Below, piece after piece: positions 17,870 through 26,570 of a stretch of 64,000 nt of DNA. The stretch is from assembly GCA_964386005.1 (NCBI GenBank), contig CAYLSB010000015.1, positions 8,155-72,154 of the forward strand. Reading direction: 5' to 3'. Within the stretch, counting starts at the first letter, position 1; each line of letters starts with the position of its first letter. Origin of the DNA: FEN-1350 sp964386005 (GTDB lineage Bacteria; Planctomycetota; Phycisphaerae; Sedimentisphaerales; Anaerohalosphaeraceae). A program made the translations under genes and the position numbers. Under the pieces are notes generated by a model. That model did no database searches and was not told the origin of the DNA. It saw nothing but the letters and a program-made list of their open reading frames with translations.

Positions 17870-18618
17870 TATTGTGGTTTTGGTTCGGCCGGAGGTTGTT
17901 GAACTGGGACATCCGGGGAAGATGGTTTCGGCGTTTCAGTGACCGATCCCGCTGGAGCAGATGGTTCAAAGGGTTTTTCCCCGCCGGGTGGAGGCGGCAT
18001 TGAACCTCCAGGCGGTGTCATCGATCCTGGGCCGGTTGGGGGTTGGAATTGTCCGTCGGGTGGGGGACCTTGGGGAATACGATCGTCGGTTGAGGGTCTT
18101 TGTCCGCCTCGTCGGCCGTCACCGCGATCGGGACCGCTGCGGTAATCGGGACCGCCTCTGCCTTCCGGACCTGTACGACCAGGCCCCCCTGGACGAGGGC
18201 CTCTTTCTCGATCCCATTGCCGACGGCTTTTTTTCACGTCATTTTCCCAGTCAGCGAATTGTTTCTCATCGAGGATATTCTTCATGCCGGCAACAATCTT
18301 TGCCCAATTCTCCTTTTGCTTTTCGCCAACACTCCTGAAGACCTCTCCCATTACCCTGGCCTGCTCTTCAAACAGAGCATGGAGTTTTTTTTCCTGTTGT
18401 TCCGTTAGACCGTATTTTCCCTTCATGTCCGCGACAACCTGTTTTGGGTCAAAACCTGGCGGTATGATAATCAGCCGGCCCTTTAAGTTGAGAAACATGC
18501 CCCCCGCGCCGATAATGATTCCGAACCCAAGAATCATTAAACCGAATACTATGGCGACCATTCGCTGGCGATGACGGCCGGGTAAACAGACAGGATTTGT
18601 GAACGGTGTTTCTACCAT
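17869..18618 (-). CDS. Membrane-anchored LTxxQ (Spy/CnrX-like) protein with Pro-rich tail
   Basis: 249 residues. A single N-terminal membrane helix (MVAIVFGLMILGFGIIIGAGGMF, about residues 20-42), then a helical region with one LTEQQEKKLHALFEEQ motif typical of Spy/ZraP/CnrX proteins, then a long low-complexity tail from about residue 125 rich in Gly, Pro, Arg and Asp. LTxxQ domains are periplasmic and sense metals or unfolded proteins. Its ATG overlaps the stop of the upstream gene (ATGGTAG), so it is co-translated with the small membrane protein and the ECF sigma factor. By position it could be the sensor of that system (inference). Confidence 0.75.
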   Translation of the reverse strand: MVETPFTNPVCLPGRHRQRMVAIVFGLMILGFGIIIGAGGMFLNLKGRLIIIPPGFDPKQVVADMKGKYGLTEQQEKKLHALFEEQARVMGEVFRSVGEKQKENWAKIVAGMKNILDEKQFADWENDVKKSRRQWDRERGPRPGGPGRTGPEGRGGPDYRSGPDRGDGRRGGQRPSTDDRIPQGPPPDGQFQPPTGPGSMTPPGGSMPPPPGGEKPFEPSAPAGSVTETPKPSSPDVPVQQPPAEPKPQ

Positions 18619-18881
18619 AGCCAGGCCACCTGAATCGGAGCGAAGAAGTTCATATACGGATCCTGGATTGCCTGCAAGGCATAAAACGACAGGAACAAGA
18701 TGATCGATGCCGCCACGGCCGACAAGCCTGCCACCCACGAGACCGGCATTACGTCAATGGCCGGCCGACTGTAGCGGAAGGTCTTGATGTGCGCCATGAC
18801 CGACGCTCCAACCGAGATGGCCGGAGGCGATTCCTGCTTGGCCGCTTGCACCAGTTTGTCAATTGTGTTCATTGTATCCAT
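18612..18881 (-). CDS. Small single-pass membrane protein, possible anti-sigma factor
   Basis: 89 residues with a cytoplasm-type N-terminus of about 47 residues and one membrane helix (VAGLSAVAASIILFLSFYAL, about residues 50-69), then a short outer tail. This size and topology fit a minimal anti-sigma factor like CnrY, but no zinc-binding HxxxCxxC is present, so the assignment rests on context. GGAG lies eight bases before the ATG at 18881. The gene overlaps the 3' end of the ECF sigma gene by 13 bases and the 5' end of the LTxxQ gene by 7. Confidence 0.65.
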   Translation of the reverse strand: MDTMNTIDKLVQAAKQESPPAISVGASVMAHIKTFRYSRPAIDVMPVSWVAGLSAVAASIILFLSFYALQAIQDPYMNFFAPIQVAWLW

Positions 18882-19552
18882 CCGAGTTTCTCCAATAGGC
18901 CGAGTTTATCGGCGATGGCCTTGAGCTTTCTACGCGATCGCAAGGCCCTCATTTTTACCATGCCCCGCGTCCATCCCATCCGCTGGGCAATCTGCTCGGT
19001 CGAGCAGTCTTCAAAATACATCAGGGTCAGCACCAATCGGTCCGGTGGCGATAGGTGCGAGAGTAATCCGTGCAGGATCTCGGCGGCGACGGACGGATCA
19101 ATCGTATCCGGATCTTCCGAAACCGGCGCATCAATCTCCTGCAGTGACCAGGTCGATGGCGATCGCTTCTGCTGTTTCCAGAAGTGATAACCCACCCGCG
19201 TCGCGATCCGGTGTAGCCAGGCCGGAAATGGCCCGTCTCCGCGATACCGCGACAAGCTGAAATACGCCTGCACGAAGACTTCCTGTACCAGTTCCTCGCA
19301 GATCGTCTTGTCGCGACTGAACCGCCACATCAAACGGGCGATGTCCGCCTGATGCCGCATCAGAATCCGCTGGTATCCCTGGTCGTCTCCGCTAAGGCAC
19401 GCCTGGATGTCGAGTAAGTCAAGGTTTTGCACGCAGTCATTGTATCCGGACGACCGGGTATCGTCAAATGCCACAGAGCGATTCACAAGAGCGGGGCCTG
19501 ACCGCTCGAGGCGGAACAGGCCCCGAACAGGATGATTCAATTCGGCGATCAC
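18869..19552 (-). CDS. ECF-type RNA polymerase sigma factor
   Basis: Up to 227 residues. Sigma region 2 runs about 55-120 (DDQGYQRILMRHQ ... CEELVQEVFVQAYFSL ... FPAWLHRIATRVGYHFW) and region 4 about 165-215 (LSPPDRLVLTLMYFEDCSTEQIAQRMGWTRGMVKMRALRSRRKL). It redirects RNA polymerase to a small regulon. The GTG at 19552 overlaps the stop of the upstream gene as GTGA, suggesting coupled translation; a shorter start at the GTG around CVQNLDLL is possible because the first 40 residues are not conserved. It is in one operon with two LTxxQ proteins and a small membrane protein. Confidence 0.88.
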   Translation of the reverse strand: MIAELNHPVRGLFRLERSGPALVNRSVAFDDTRSSGYNDCVQNLDLLDIQACLSGDDQGYQRILMRHQADIARLMWRFSRDKTICEELVQEVFVQAYFSLSRYRGDGPFPAWLHRIATRVGYHFWKQQKRSPSTWSLQEIDAPVSEDPDTIDPSVAAEILHGLLSHLSPPDRLVLTLMYFEDCSTEQIAQRMGWTRGMVKMRALRSRRKLKAIADKLGLLEKLGWIQ

Positions 19553-20262
19553 TGGCGACGGGTTCGCCCTTCACGAGCCGGACGTGCAGGAGTCGCTGCG
19601 GGTTTTTCCGCTTCTTTCGGCGCTTCCGGTTTGGGTTGTGTCGCGGCGGCTGGAGCGGCAAGAGGAGTCTGGCTGCGGAGTTGTTCCAGTTCCTTGCGCT
19701 GCTCGGGGGTCAGAACCTTCTCGCGAATATCATTGAAAAGTTTCTCAATGGCTTCCCGTTGCATTTGGGTAACTTTGGCCTTCTGTTCATCGGTCAGTTT
19801 GATTCGATCCAGGAGCGGCTGGAAGGGGAACACCGATCCGCGTCCGGCACCGGGTTGTCCGGGCTGGCCGCCAAATCCAGCAAAACCGCCACCCATTCGA
19901 TTGCCGCGTTCGGAGCGAAGCTGTTCCATCTTGGCCTTCTGTTCTTCCGTCAAAATGGAATTCATATCCTCCCGCATCTTGGTAAACATGTCTCGGCGGG
20001 CTTCCGGGGTGGCTTCGTTCATATTTTGCATCATCTTGGTGCGAAGCTCTTCCATTTTCTTCTTCTGTTCCTCGGTGAGGTTCAGTTGGTCCATCGATTC
20101 GGGACCCATGAACATACCGCCACCCATTCCTCCCCGCATTCCCTGACCTCTCTGTTGATCGCCGCCGGGGCCGCCCTGACCCCCCGGCTGAGCCATAACC
20201 AACCCGCTCATGCAGATAACCAAGCCGATTACCAGGGTCAATACTACCAAATTCCTTTTCAT
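19549..20262 (-). CDS. Exported Spy-like protein with four LTxxQ motifs
   Basis: 237 residues. A signal peptide ends at about VMA26; the mature protein starts with a Gly/Gln-rich stretch, then carries four LTxxQ helices: LTEEQKKKMEEL, LTEEQKAKMEQL, LTDEQKAKVTQM and LTPEQRKELEQL. The C-terminus is Ala/Pro/Lys-rich. Spy and ZraP with this motif are periplasmic chaperones or zinc-binding dimers; four copies are more than the usual two. GGAG lies eight bases before the ATG at 20262. It is the first gene of the four-gene sigma operon, and its stop overlaps the sigma GTG. Confidence 0.8.
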   Translation of the reverse strand: MKRNLVVLTLVIGLVICMSGLVMAQPGGQGGPGGDQQRGQGMRGGMGGGMFMGPESMDQLNLTEEQKKKMEELRTKMMQNMNEATPEARRDMFTKMREDMNSILTEEQKAKMEQLRSERGNRMGGGFAGFGGQPGQPGAGRGSVFPFQPLLDRIKLTDEQKAKVTQMQREAIEKLFNDIREKVLTPEQRKELEQLRSQTPLAAPAAATQPKPEAPKEAEKPAATPARPAREGRTRRQ

Positions 20263-20301
20263 ACATGTCTCCTTTCTTGATACTGTTTTTATCGTCATTT
20301 T

Positions 20302-20317
20302 GGAACATTTGCGTTCC
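20302..20317. promoter_or_regulatory. GGAAC inverted repeat upstream of the Spy-sigma operon
   Basis: GGAAC-ATTTGC-GTTCC, a perfect 5-bp inverted repeat about 40-55 bases before the operon start. GGAAC is also the core of many ECF -35 elements, so one arm could be an auto-regulated promoter for the operon's own sigma factor. Confidence 0.4.
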
Positions 20318-20434
20318 CCAATCCGCAATGATTGTGTAAAAAATGGGGGTTGGGTAACTTGGATTCGTGAAATAAATTGGATTTTTAGCGATATTTTCAA
20401 TTGATTGAGATCAAATGTAATAACAAGTAAGGAA

Positions 20435-20462
20435 TTGACAGGACTAACCATACCGTTATTAT
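20435..20462 (+). promoter_or_regulatory. Sigma-70-type promoter
   Basis: TTGACA, 16-base spacer, TATTAT, 63 bases before the zinc-ribbon protein start. Divergent from the Spy-sigma operon. Confidence 0.6.
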
Positions 20463-20524
20463 AGGTCAATGTTTGGGTCATAGAGGGCTTTGGCTCTTGG
20501 TCCGGTTGGTCGGGAGGTTTGAAT

Positions 20525-21601
20525 ATGATCAAATTCCGGTGCGTGAAATGCAACCAGAAGCTGGGTGTGCCGGATGAATGGTCGGGCAAGCGGATCCGGT
20601 GTAGCCGGTGCAGCGAACCGAACCAGGTTCCTCGACCACAGCCTTCGGCTGAGACAACTCACGTTTCGATAACGCCATCGGCGCCAGTCGCCGGCGATGA
20701 GGGGACGCAGGATATCGGAGCGATGAATCTATTGGATGTTCAGGGGAAGGATCTCCCACGTTCGGACGATCTCGGCGATCCCATCCTTTCCCAGGAGCAT
20801 ATCCCGATTTCAGAGTATCGAATGGCCGGGAGGGTCGAAGATACGTCCTTTCGCAGGTTGTCCTTGCCCAAAGGGGTGCTATTGATTCCGTTCAGTGTTT
20901 TGACATCCTTGATCTGTGCCGTAGCGGCGGCGCTGTTGTGGGCGTATCTGTCTTCAATACTCGGATGGAGATTGAATGGTCTTGCCGTTTTGGTCGCCGC
21001 ATCCGCTGGATTTGGACTTGTGGCGGTACAGAGAAAGCAACATTTCGGGATCGGACTGGTATCGGTCTGTATTGGCTTGGTTGGGATCGTATGCGGAAAG
21101 TATTTTGTCAGTCGATGGACCCTCATGCCGCAATTTCAAAAAACCATGCAGCAAGGTTTGGATATTCTGGATTCACAAACTATTCCTCCCCGGCAGATGA
21201 GCAGGATGGTGAATGAACCGGATATTGTGTACGATAGCGTATGTATGCAGTTGTCCAAAGAGGGGCATTATTCGCATGAAATTGCGATCCAGATTGTCAA
21301 GCAGAATCGTCAGGGAACGATTCCGACCGCAGATTCGGCCGAGATTGCCAGTGCTCAGGAACGGATTCAGGCGGCGATCAAAGAATGGCCGGATCCAAAC
21401 AAAGTCGATGCGATCCGGACGTATTATTATCCTCTTCAACGGGAAATGGTGGAACAGGCCCTGGAGAGTAAAGCGGGTAAGGCATTAACAAAAACCGCGG
21501 CATTTCTCCGATCGTTTTCTCTATTCGATTTGATCTGGCTGCCGATGTCGATCTGGGTGGCCTTTCGCATTGGCGCCGTTACGGAAGGGATACCCGCGTG
21601 A
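20525..21601 (+). CDS. Zinc-ribbon membrane protein
   Basis: 358 residues. The N-terminus is a zinc ribbon (CVKC, 17 residues, CSRC) of a type common at the start of planctomycete proteins (IKFRC..C...KLGVPDEWSGKRIRC). A disordered linker of about 90 residues follows, then three hydrophobic segments (about 120-145, 155-170, 180-198), a soluble helical region and a last hydrophobic stretch near the C-terminus. GGGAGG lies seven bases before the ATG at 20525. No enzymatic motif is seen; function unknown. Confidence 0.7.
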   Translation: MIKFRCVKCNQKLGVPDEWSGKRIRCSRCSEPNQVPRPQPSAETTHVSITPSAPVAGDEGTQDIGAMNLLDVQGKDLPRSDDLGDPILSQEHIPISEYRMAGRVEDTSFRRLSLPKGVLLIPFSVLTSLICAVAAALLWAYLSSILGWRLNGLAVLVAASAGFGLVAVQRKQHFGIGLVSVCIGLVGIVCGKYFVSRWTLMPQFQKTMQQGLDILDSQTIPPRQMSRMVNEPDIVYDSVCMQLSKEGHYSHEIAIQIVKQNRQGTIPTADSAEIASAQERIQAAIKEWPDPNKVDAIRTYYYPLQREMVEQALESKAGKALTKTAAFLRSFSLFDLIWLPMSIWVAFRIGAVTEGIPA

Positions 21602-21741
21602 GAGGCGAATCTCAAAATCGATCGCATCGCATACGGAAAACATAAGAGTCAAAAGAACGCCTTGACGGGTCTCCATTGGATGGGGGGCCGTCTGGTTATG
21701 GGGGTCATTGCTGCGATTTTATGGATCGGGAGGGTTTGAGA

Positions 21742-21769
21742 TTGACAGGAGAGAGGATTTCGCTATACT
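21742..21769 (+). promoter_or_regulatory. Sigma-70-type promoter for etfBA-acyl-CoA dehydrogenase
   Basis: TTGACA, 16-base spacer, TATACT, about 55 bases before the etfB start. Near-consensus. Confidence 0.7.
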
Positions 21770-21824
21770 CACGAAACCCAGCGGAAGTTAGTAAATCCTG
21801 TATGCATGACACCGGGAGGCAGAT

Positions 21825-22691
21825 GTGTCCTACAATTGCGTTGTTTTAATCAAACAAGTGCCTGATACCAAACGAATTACAGGTCAGGCCATGAATGAAG
21901 ACGGGACGGTGAATCGAGCGGCGTTGCCGGCGATTTTCAACCCGGAGGATCTCCATGCGCTGGAATTGGCGCTTCAAATCAAGGATCAATACGGCGGCAA
22001 AGTTACGGTGATTACCATGGGTCTTCCCGCGGCAGGCGATGTATTGCGCCAGGCCTTGTATCGAGGAGCCGACGAAGCGATTCTGATTACGGATCCGCGT
22101 TGTGCCGCCAGCGATACGCTGGCGACCAGTTACATCCTCCATTGTGCGGTCCGACGGTTACCGTTCGATATCGTTCTGTGCGGTCGACAGGCGATTGACG
22201 GGGACACCGCCCAGGTGGGTCCGCAGACGGCCGAGAAACTGGGGATTCCGCAGATCAGTTATGTCGAAAATCTGCTGGGGATCGAGGACCAAACAATTAC
22301 GCTCCGCCGGAACCTCGGAAACGGATTCCAGGAGGTGCGTGGCGCGTTGCCGATCCTTCTGACCGTCCTGGATACGGCCAACGAACCTCGTGTGCCCAGC
22401 GCCAAGCGTCTGATGAAATACAAGAAGAGCCGATCGCGAGCCGAATTACCCAAAGATACCGCCGACCGGGATTATGCCGATCTGACGGCGAAGGGATTGG
22501 CCATTCGTCAATGGGATTTGGACGTATTAGCGGCCGATCTGACCTGGTGCGGTCGCGACGGTTCTCCGACAAAAGTACATCGGATTCAGAGTGTGGTCCT
22601 GACCGCCAAGGAGACCAAACAGGTACCTCCGACGGAAGGGGGAATACGCACGATGATTCATGAACTGATCGAAGACCATACCCTTGGATAA
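21825..22691 (+). CDS. etfB: Electron transfer flavoprotein subunit beta
   Basis: 288 residues with the ETF beta fold: YNCVVLIKQVPDTK at the N-terminus and the nucleotide-binding signature CGRQAIDGDTAQVGPQTAEKLG near residue 125. With EtfA it carries electrons from acyl-CoA dehydrogenases. It starts at GTG 21825, with GGGAGG five bases upstream; an ATG two bases earlier is out of frame. The end of the gene is followed by etfA after 46 bases and then by an acyl-CoA dehydrogenase, forming one operon. Confidence 0.95.
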   Translation: MSYNCVVLIKQVPDTKRITGQAMNEDGTVNRAALPAIFNPEDLHALELALQIKDQYGGKVTVITMGLPAAGDVLRQALYRGADEAILITDPRCAASDTLATSYILHCAVRRLPFDIVLCGRQAIDGDTAQVGPQTAEKLGIPQISYVENLLGIEDQTITLRRNLGNGFQEVRGALPILLTVLDTANEPRVPSAKRLMKYKKSRSRAELPKDTADRDYADLTAKGLAIRQWDLDVLAADLTWCGRDGSPTKVHRIQSVVLTAKETKQVPPTEGGIRTMIHELIEDHTLG

Positions 22692-22737
22692 GAATCCGGC
22701 CGAATCGGTTCGGACGGAACAAAGAAAGGAACAGGAA

Positions 22738-23766
22738 ATGATCGAAGTCAATCCCGCCGGAGAACTATGGATTTTCGCCGAGCAGCATCGCGGTAAGCTC
22801 GAAGAGACTCCGCTGGAGTTGATGAGCAAAGGACGTCAACTGGCCGACGCGCTGAACGTCAAATTGGCGGCGGTGTTACTGGGGCAGCGTTGTGAAGGAT
22901 TCATCGATCGGCTAAGCCATTACGGCGCCGACAAGGTCTATCTGGCCGAGCATCCGTTGCTGGAACACTACCAGACGAATTCCTATGCCCGCGTGATCAG
23001 CGATTTGATTCACAAGCATAAACCTCAGATCGTGTTATATGGGGCGACCCCGTGCGGGCGCGATCTCGCTCCGCGGATTGCCAGCGCGGTCAAGGCCGGC
23101 CTGACGGCGGACTGTACCGACCTTCAGATCGGCGATCACGAAGTAAAGAAAACAGGTCAGGTTTATAAAAATCTGCTCTTCCAGGTCCGCCCGGCGTTCG
23201 GCGGCAACATCATAGCGACGATCATTAATTTCGACCGCTGGCCGCAGATGGCCACCGTTCGGGAAGGCGTGATGCCGATGCCGACGCCCAACACGGCCAA
23301 CAAGGCGCAGGTGGTTCGCGAAACGGTCCATCTGACGCAGGAGGATTTGCCCATCCGGATTCTTCGCGAACAGATCGAAGAACGAAAGATCAACCTCAAG
23401 GCGTCGCGTGTGATTGTCGCCGGCGGCGCCGGCGTGGGCAGTAAGGAAAATTTCCGGCTCGTGTGGGACTTGGCGCATTGTCTGGGTGCGGCGGCTGCCG
23501 GTACGCGGGCGGCCGTCGATTTGGGATTTATCGACCGGGATCACCAGGTCGGCCAGACGGGGACGACCGTTCGTCCAAGTCTGTATGTGGCGGTGGGAAT
23601 CAGCGGGGCGATTCAGCATCAGGCCGGTATGAGCGAAAGCCAAAAGATTGTGGCCGTAAATAATGATCCCGAAGCGCCGATCTTCAACATCGCCCACTAC
23701 AAGATCGTCGGCGATCTCAACGAAGTCGTCCCGATGATGATCAAAGCTTTGAAAGAAAAGAGATAG
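22738..23766 (+). CDS. etfA: Electron transfer flavoprotein subunit alpha
   Basis: 342 residues. The C-terminal FAD-binding region is clear: RAAVDLGFIDRDHQVGQTG, then PSLYVAVGISGAIQHQAGM and FNIAHYKIVGD. The ATG at 22738 is chosen because AAGGAACAGGAA precedes it; a TTG at 22684 overlaps etfB. It forms the FAD-bearing half of the ETF heterodimer, with acyl-CoA dehydrogenase encoded 20 bases downstream as the expected electron donor. No bifurcation-type flavin motif was identified by eye. Confidence 0.95.
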   Translation: MIEVNPAGELWIFAEQHRGKLEETPLELMSKGRQLADALNVKLAAVLLGQRCEGFIDRLSHYGADKVYLAEHPLLEHYQTNSYARVISDLIHKHKPQIVLYGATPCGRDLAPRIASAVKAGLTADCTDLQIGDHEVKKTGQVYKNLLFQVRPAFGGNIIATIINFDRWPQMATVREGVMPMPTPNTANKAQVVRETVHLTQEDLPIRILREQIEERKINLKASRVIVAGGAGVGSKENFRLVWDLAHCLGAAAAGTRAAVDLGFIDRDHQVGQTGTTVRPSLYVAVGISGAIQHQAGMSESQKIVAVNNDPEAPIFNIAHYKIVGDLNEVVPMMIKALKEKR

Positions 23767-23786
23767 ATCCTGGACAAGGATGAGAG

Positions 23787-25592
23787 ATGGCAAATTTCTA
23801 CAAGGATAATGATGATATTCAATTTCTGATACGGCATCTCGATTTGGCCGAATTGGCCCGCTATCAGGAAGAGGGATTCCGTTTTGCCCGGGAATGTGAT
23901 TATGCTCCTGCCGATGCCTCGGAAGCGATTCAGAACTATCAACTGGTTCTGGATACCATGGGCCAGCTCAGTGGAGACTTTATCGCGCCGCGAAGCGAAG
24001 AGATCGACCGCGAAGGCAATACCCTCAACGAAGACGGCTCCGTCACCTATGCCAAAGGAATCCGTGAATCTCTCGACGCATTGGCGAAGGCGGACGTGAT
24101 GGGTTTCACGCTGCCTTATCGTTTTGGCGGGTTGAATTGTCCAAACCTGATTTATACGGCGGCGACGGAAATGGTTTCGCGGGCGGATGCCCCCCTGATG
24201 AATATTTTCGGCCTGCAGGGGATTGCCGAAACGATTAATGCGTTTGCGGATGAGGCGATCAAACAGCAATATCTTCCAGCGTTTTCGGCCGGAAAAGTAA
24301 CCGGCGCGATGGTGTTGACCGAGCCGGATGCCGGTTCCGATTTGCAATCGGTGAAACTGCGGGCCTTTCAGGATCAGGATGGAAACTGGTATCTGCACGG
24401 CGTCAAACGGTTCATCACAAACGGCTGCGGCGAAGTCCTTTTGGTGATGGCGCGCAGCGAACCGGACCGCAGCGGCGGGCTCGGCCTGAGTTTGTTTGTC
24501 TGCGATCGCGGGCCGACCGTGCATGTCCGGCGGTTGGAAGACAAGCTGGGAATTCATGGTTCGCCGACGTGCGAGCTGTTTTTCGATAATACGCCCTGCA
24601 AACTGATCGGCGAACGGCAGCGGGGCCTGGTGACGTATGTGATGGCTCTGATGAACGGCGCTCGGATTGGGATTGCCGCACAATCGATGGGTATCGCCGA
24701 AGCGGCATGGCGCGTGGCGCGGGATTATGCGGCCAGCCGGGAACAGTTCGGAGTGGCGATTGAACGGTTGCCTGCGGTTCGGGAACTGGTGACCCATATG
24801 AAGATCGAGATGGAGGCCGGGCGGGCTCTGTTGTATGAAACATGCCGCGCGGTCGATATCGAGATCGGCATTCTGAAAGCCATGGAAAATCCGGCGACGG
24901 ACAAGGACACGATCATGGAATTAAAAAATCAGAGTCGCAAGTACAAACGGTTGACCGCGATGCTGACGCCGATGAGCAAATATTATTGTTCGGAAATGAG
25001 CAATCGCGTGACCTACGATTCGATCCAGGTTCTCGGCGGCAGCGGTTATATGCGCGATTATCCGTGCGAGCGTTTGGCGCGGGATGCGAGGATCACGACG
25101 ATCTATGAAGGCACCAGCCAGTTGCAGGTGGTTGCCGCGGTTCGCGGGGTATGCGGCGGTACGGCGGAAAAGTTTCTGGAAGAACTAGCCGGAAAAACGT
25201 ACGATCCGCAAGTACAGGATCTTGTGGGAATCTTGTCGCGGGGGACGGAAGAACTCAAGCGGGCCATCGCTTTTGTGAAAGAAGCGGGCATCGATTACAT
25301 GGATCTGTACGGTCGGGAGATTGTGGATATCGCGATCCATCTGATCGTCGGGTATCTGTTCTGCGATCAGGCCGGTACGAAGATTGCGATGGATGTCCCC
25401 GTGGCCGGTGGCGGTACCAACGGTTCGCCCACGATGATCTCCATGAAGGAACGCAAGGCAAGAATCGCCAGACGTTTCATTTCACGAAATGTTCCTAAGA
25501 TCAAAGCCCGGGCGGACCGCGTATGCAGCGGCGATCGATCGACATTCAACGAATACGAGTCCATCGTCGGGCCCGTCCCCGAGTTGATTTAA
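23787..25592 (+). CDS. Acyl-CoA dehydrogenase
   Basis: 601 residues, longer than the roughly 380 of short/medium-chain enzymes. The core shows the FAD-binding segment GAMVLTEPDAGSDLQS, the SREQFGVAIERLPAVRE helix, QVLGGSGYMRDYPCERLARDARI and the catalytic Glu in IYEGTSQLQ. A C-terminal extension of about 130 residues is helical, as in long acyl-CoA dehydrogenases with an added helical domain. It oxidises acyl-CoA thioesters to the enoyl form, passing electrons to the EtfAB encoded just upstream. Chain-length preference cannot be read. Confidence 0.93.
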   Translation: MANFYKDNDDIQFLIRHLDLAELARYQEEGFRFARECDYAPADASEAIQNYQLVLDTMGQLSGDFIAPRSEEIDREGNTLNEDGSVTYAKGIRESLDALAKADVMGFTLPYRFGGLNCPNLIYTAATEMVSRADAPLMNIFGLQGIAETINAFADEAIKQQYLPAFSAGKVTGAMVLTEPDAGSDLQSVKLRAFQDQDGNWYLHGVKRFITNGCGEVLLVMARSEPDRSGGLGLSLFVCDRGPTVHVRRLEDKLGIHGSPTCELFFDNTPCKLIGERQRGLVTYVMALMNGARIGIAAQSMGIAEAAWRVARDYAASREQFGVAIERLPAVRELVTHMKIEMEAGRALLYETCRAVDIEIGILKAMENPATDKDTIMELKNQSRKYKRLTAMLTPMSKYYCSEMSNRVTYDSIQVLGGSGYMRDYPCERLARDARITTIYEGTSQLQVVAAVRGVCGGTAEKFLEELAGKTYDPQVQDLVGILSRGTEELKRAIAFVKEAGIDYMDLYGREIVDIAIHLIVGYLFCDQAGTKIAMDVPVAGGGTNGSPTMISMKERKARIARRFISRNVPKIKARADRVCSGDRSTFNEYESIVGPVPELI

Positions 25593-25618
25593 TTGTATGG
25601 CGATCCAAAAGGGATTCA

Positions 25619-26302
25619 ATGCTTCAAGCGGTGATATTCGATTTTGACGGCGTGATCGCCGATTCTGAACCGATTCATTGTCAGGCGTTTCTGGACGTGT
25701 TGCCGCGATACGGTATCCCCCTGACGGAAGAATTATACTATCGAGATTATCTTGGCTATACGGATGCCGATATGATCGCCGCTCTTTGCGAGGATTTTCA
25801 CATCCGACTGGAGGATCAAACCCGAGTGGAGGCGTTGGCCGAAAAAGCCGACAAGTTTGCGGAATTCATTCGTCAAAAAGACCCGCTGATTGCGGGAGTG
25901 CCGGCTTTTGTAATGATGCTCAAGGAAAACGGATTGCCGCTGGGGATTTGTTCGGGAGCTCTGAAAAGCGATATCGAGATGATTCTTGACGGGGGAGATT
26001 TCTCCCGAGCGTTTGATGTTATCGTAACCGCCGACGATGTCGCCAAGGGCAAGCCCGACCCGGAGGGATTCTTGATCGCACTTGATCGTCTCAATGAAAC
26101 AACCGGTAGATGCATCGATCCGGCCGGATGTGTCGTCATCGAGGATTCATTTTGGGGACTTCAGGCGGCACAGGCGGCCGGAATGAAGAGGGTGGCCGTC
26201 ACGCATACCTATCCGAGAGAACAACTGCAAGCATTTGCGGATTGCGTTGTGGATGATGTAAAACAAATCCGTTTGTCGGATCTTCAGGTCTTGTGCAGAT
26301 AA
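25619..26302 (+). CDS. HAD-superfamily phosphatase, beta-phosphoglucomutase-like
   Basis: 227 residues with all four HAD motifs: DFDGVIADSEP (catalytic Asp pair), CSGA, KGKPDPEGF and VVIEDSFWGLQAA. The helical cap lies after motif I, as in the beta-phosphoglucomutase/phosphoglycolate phosphatase group. It likely dephosphorylates or mutates a small sugar phosphate. AAAGGG precedes the ATG at 25619. It follows the acyl-CoA dehydrogenase by 26 bases and may be in the same transcript. Confidence 0.88.
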   Translation: MLQAVIFDFDGVIADSEPIHCQAFLDVLPRYGIPLTEELYYRDYLGYTDADMIAALCEDFHIRLEDQTRVEALAEKADKFAEFIRQKDPLIAGVPAFVMMLKENGLPLGICSGALKSDIEMILDGGDFSRAFDVIVTADDVAKGKPDPEGFLIALDRLNETTGRCIDPAGCVVIEDSFWGLQAAQAAGMKRVAVTHTYPREQLQAFADCVVDDVKQIRLSDLQVLCR

Positions 26303-26354
26303 GTGTTTTGTCTTATTCAACCAGATGTCGAACGATATCCAAAATGATGATTAT

Positions 26355-26413
26355 CCTATTGGAATAGGGGTTTGTACGGTCTGACTTGACTTTTTGATCT
26401 TTCCGACTATACT
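26355..26413 (+). promoter_or_regulatory. Promoter with upstream palindrome for dnaG-rpoD
   Basis: TTGACT (26386), 16-base spacer, TATACT (26408) forms a strong sigma-70 promoter. A perfect palindrome CCTATT-GG-AATAGG at 26355-26368 sits just upstream of the -35 box and may be an operator. Confidence 0.6.
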
Positions 26414-26570
26414 TTAGTATCCTTTTAGCCAGCCAAGAAACCGCCGGAGGCAGGGCGGATTGGGATATCGTAAATGAATGGGCGGGATTGATCAGATCGG
26501 TCTGTAAAAAACGCGAAAATGATCGGATGCGAATCAAGGCGAGCCGGGTTGGATTCAAAACGAGGTAGAT

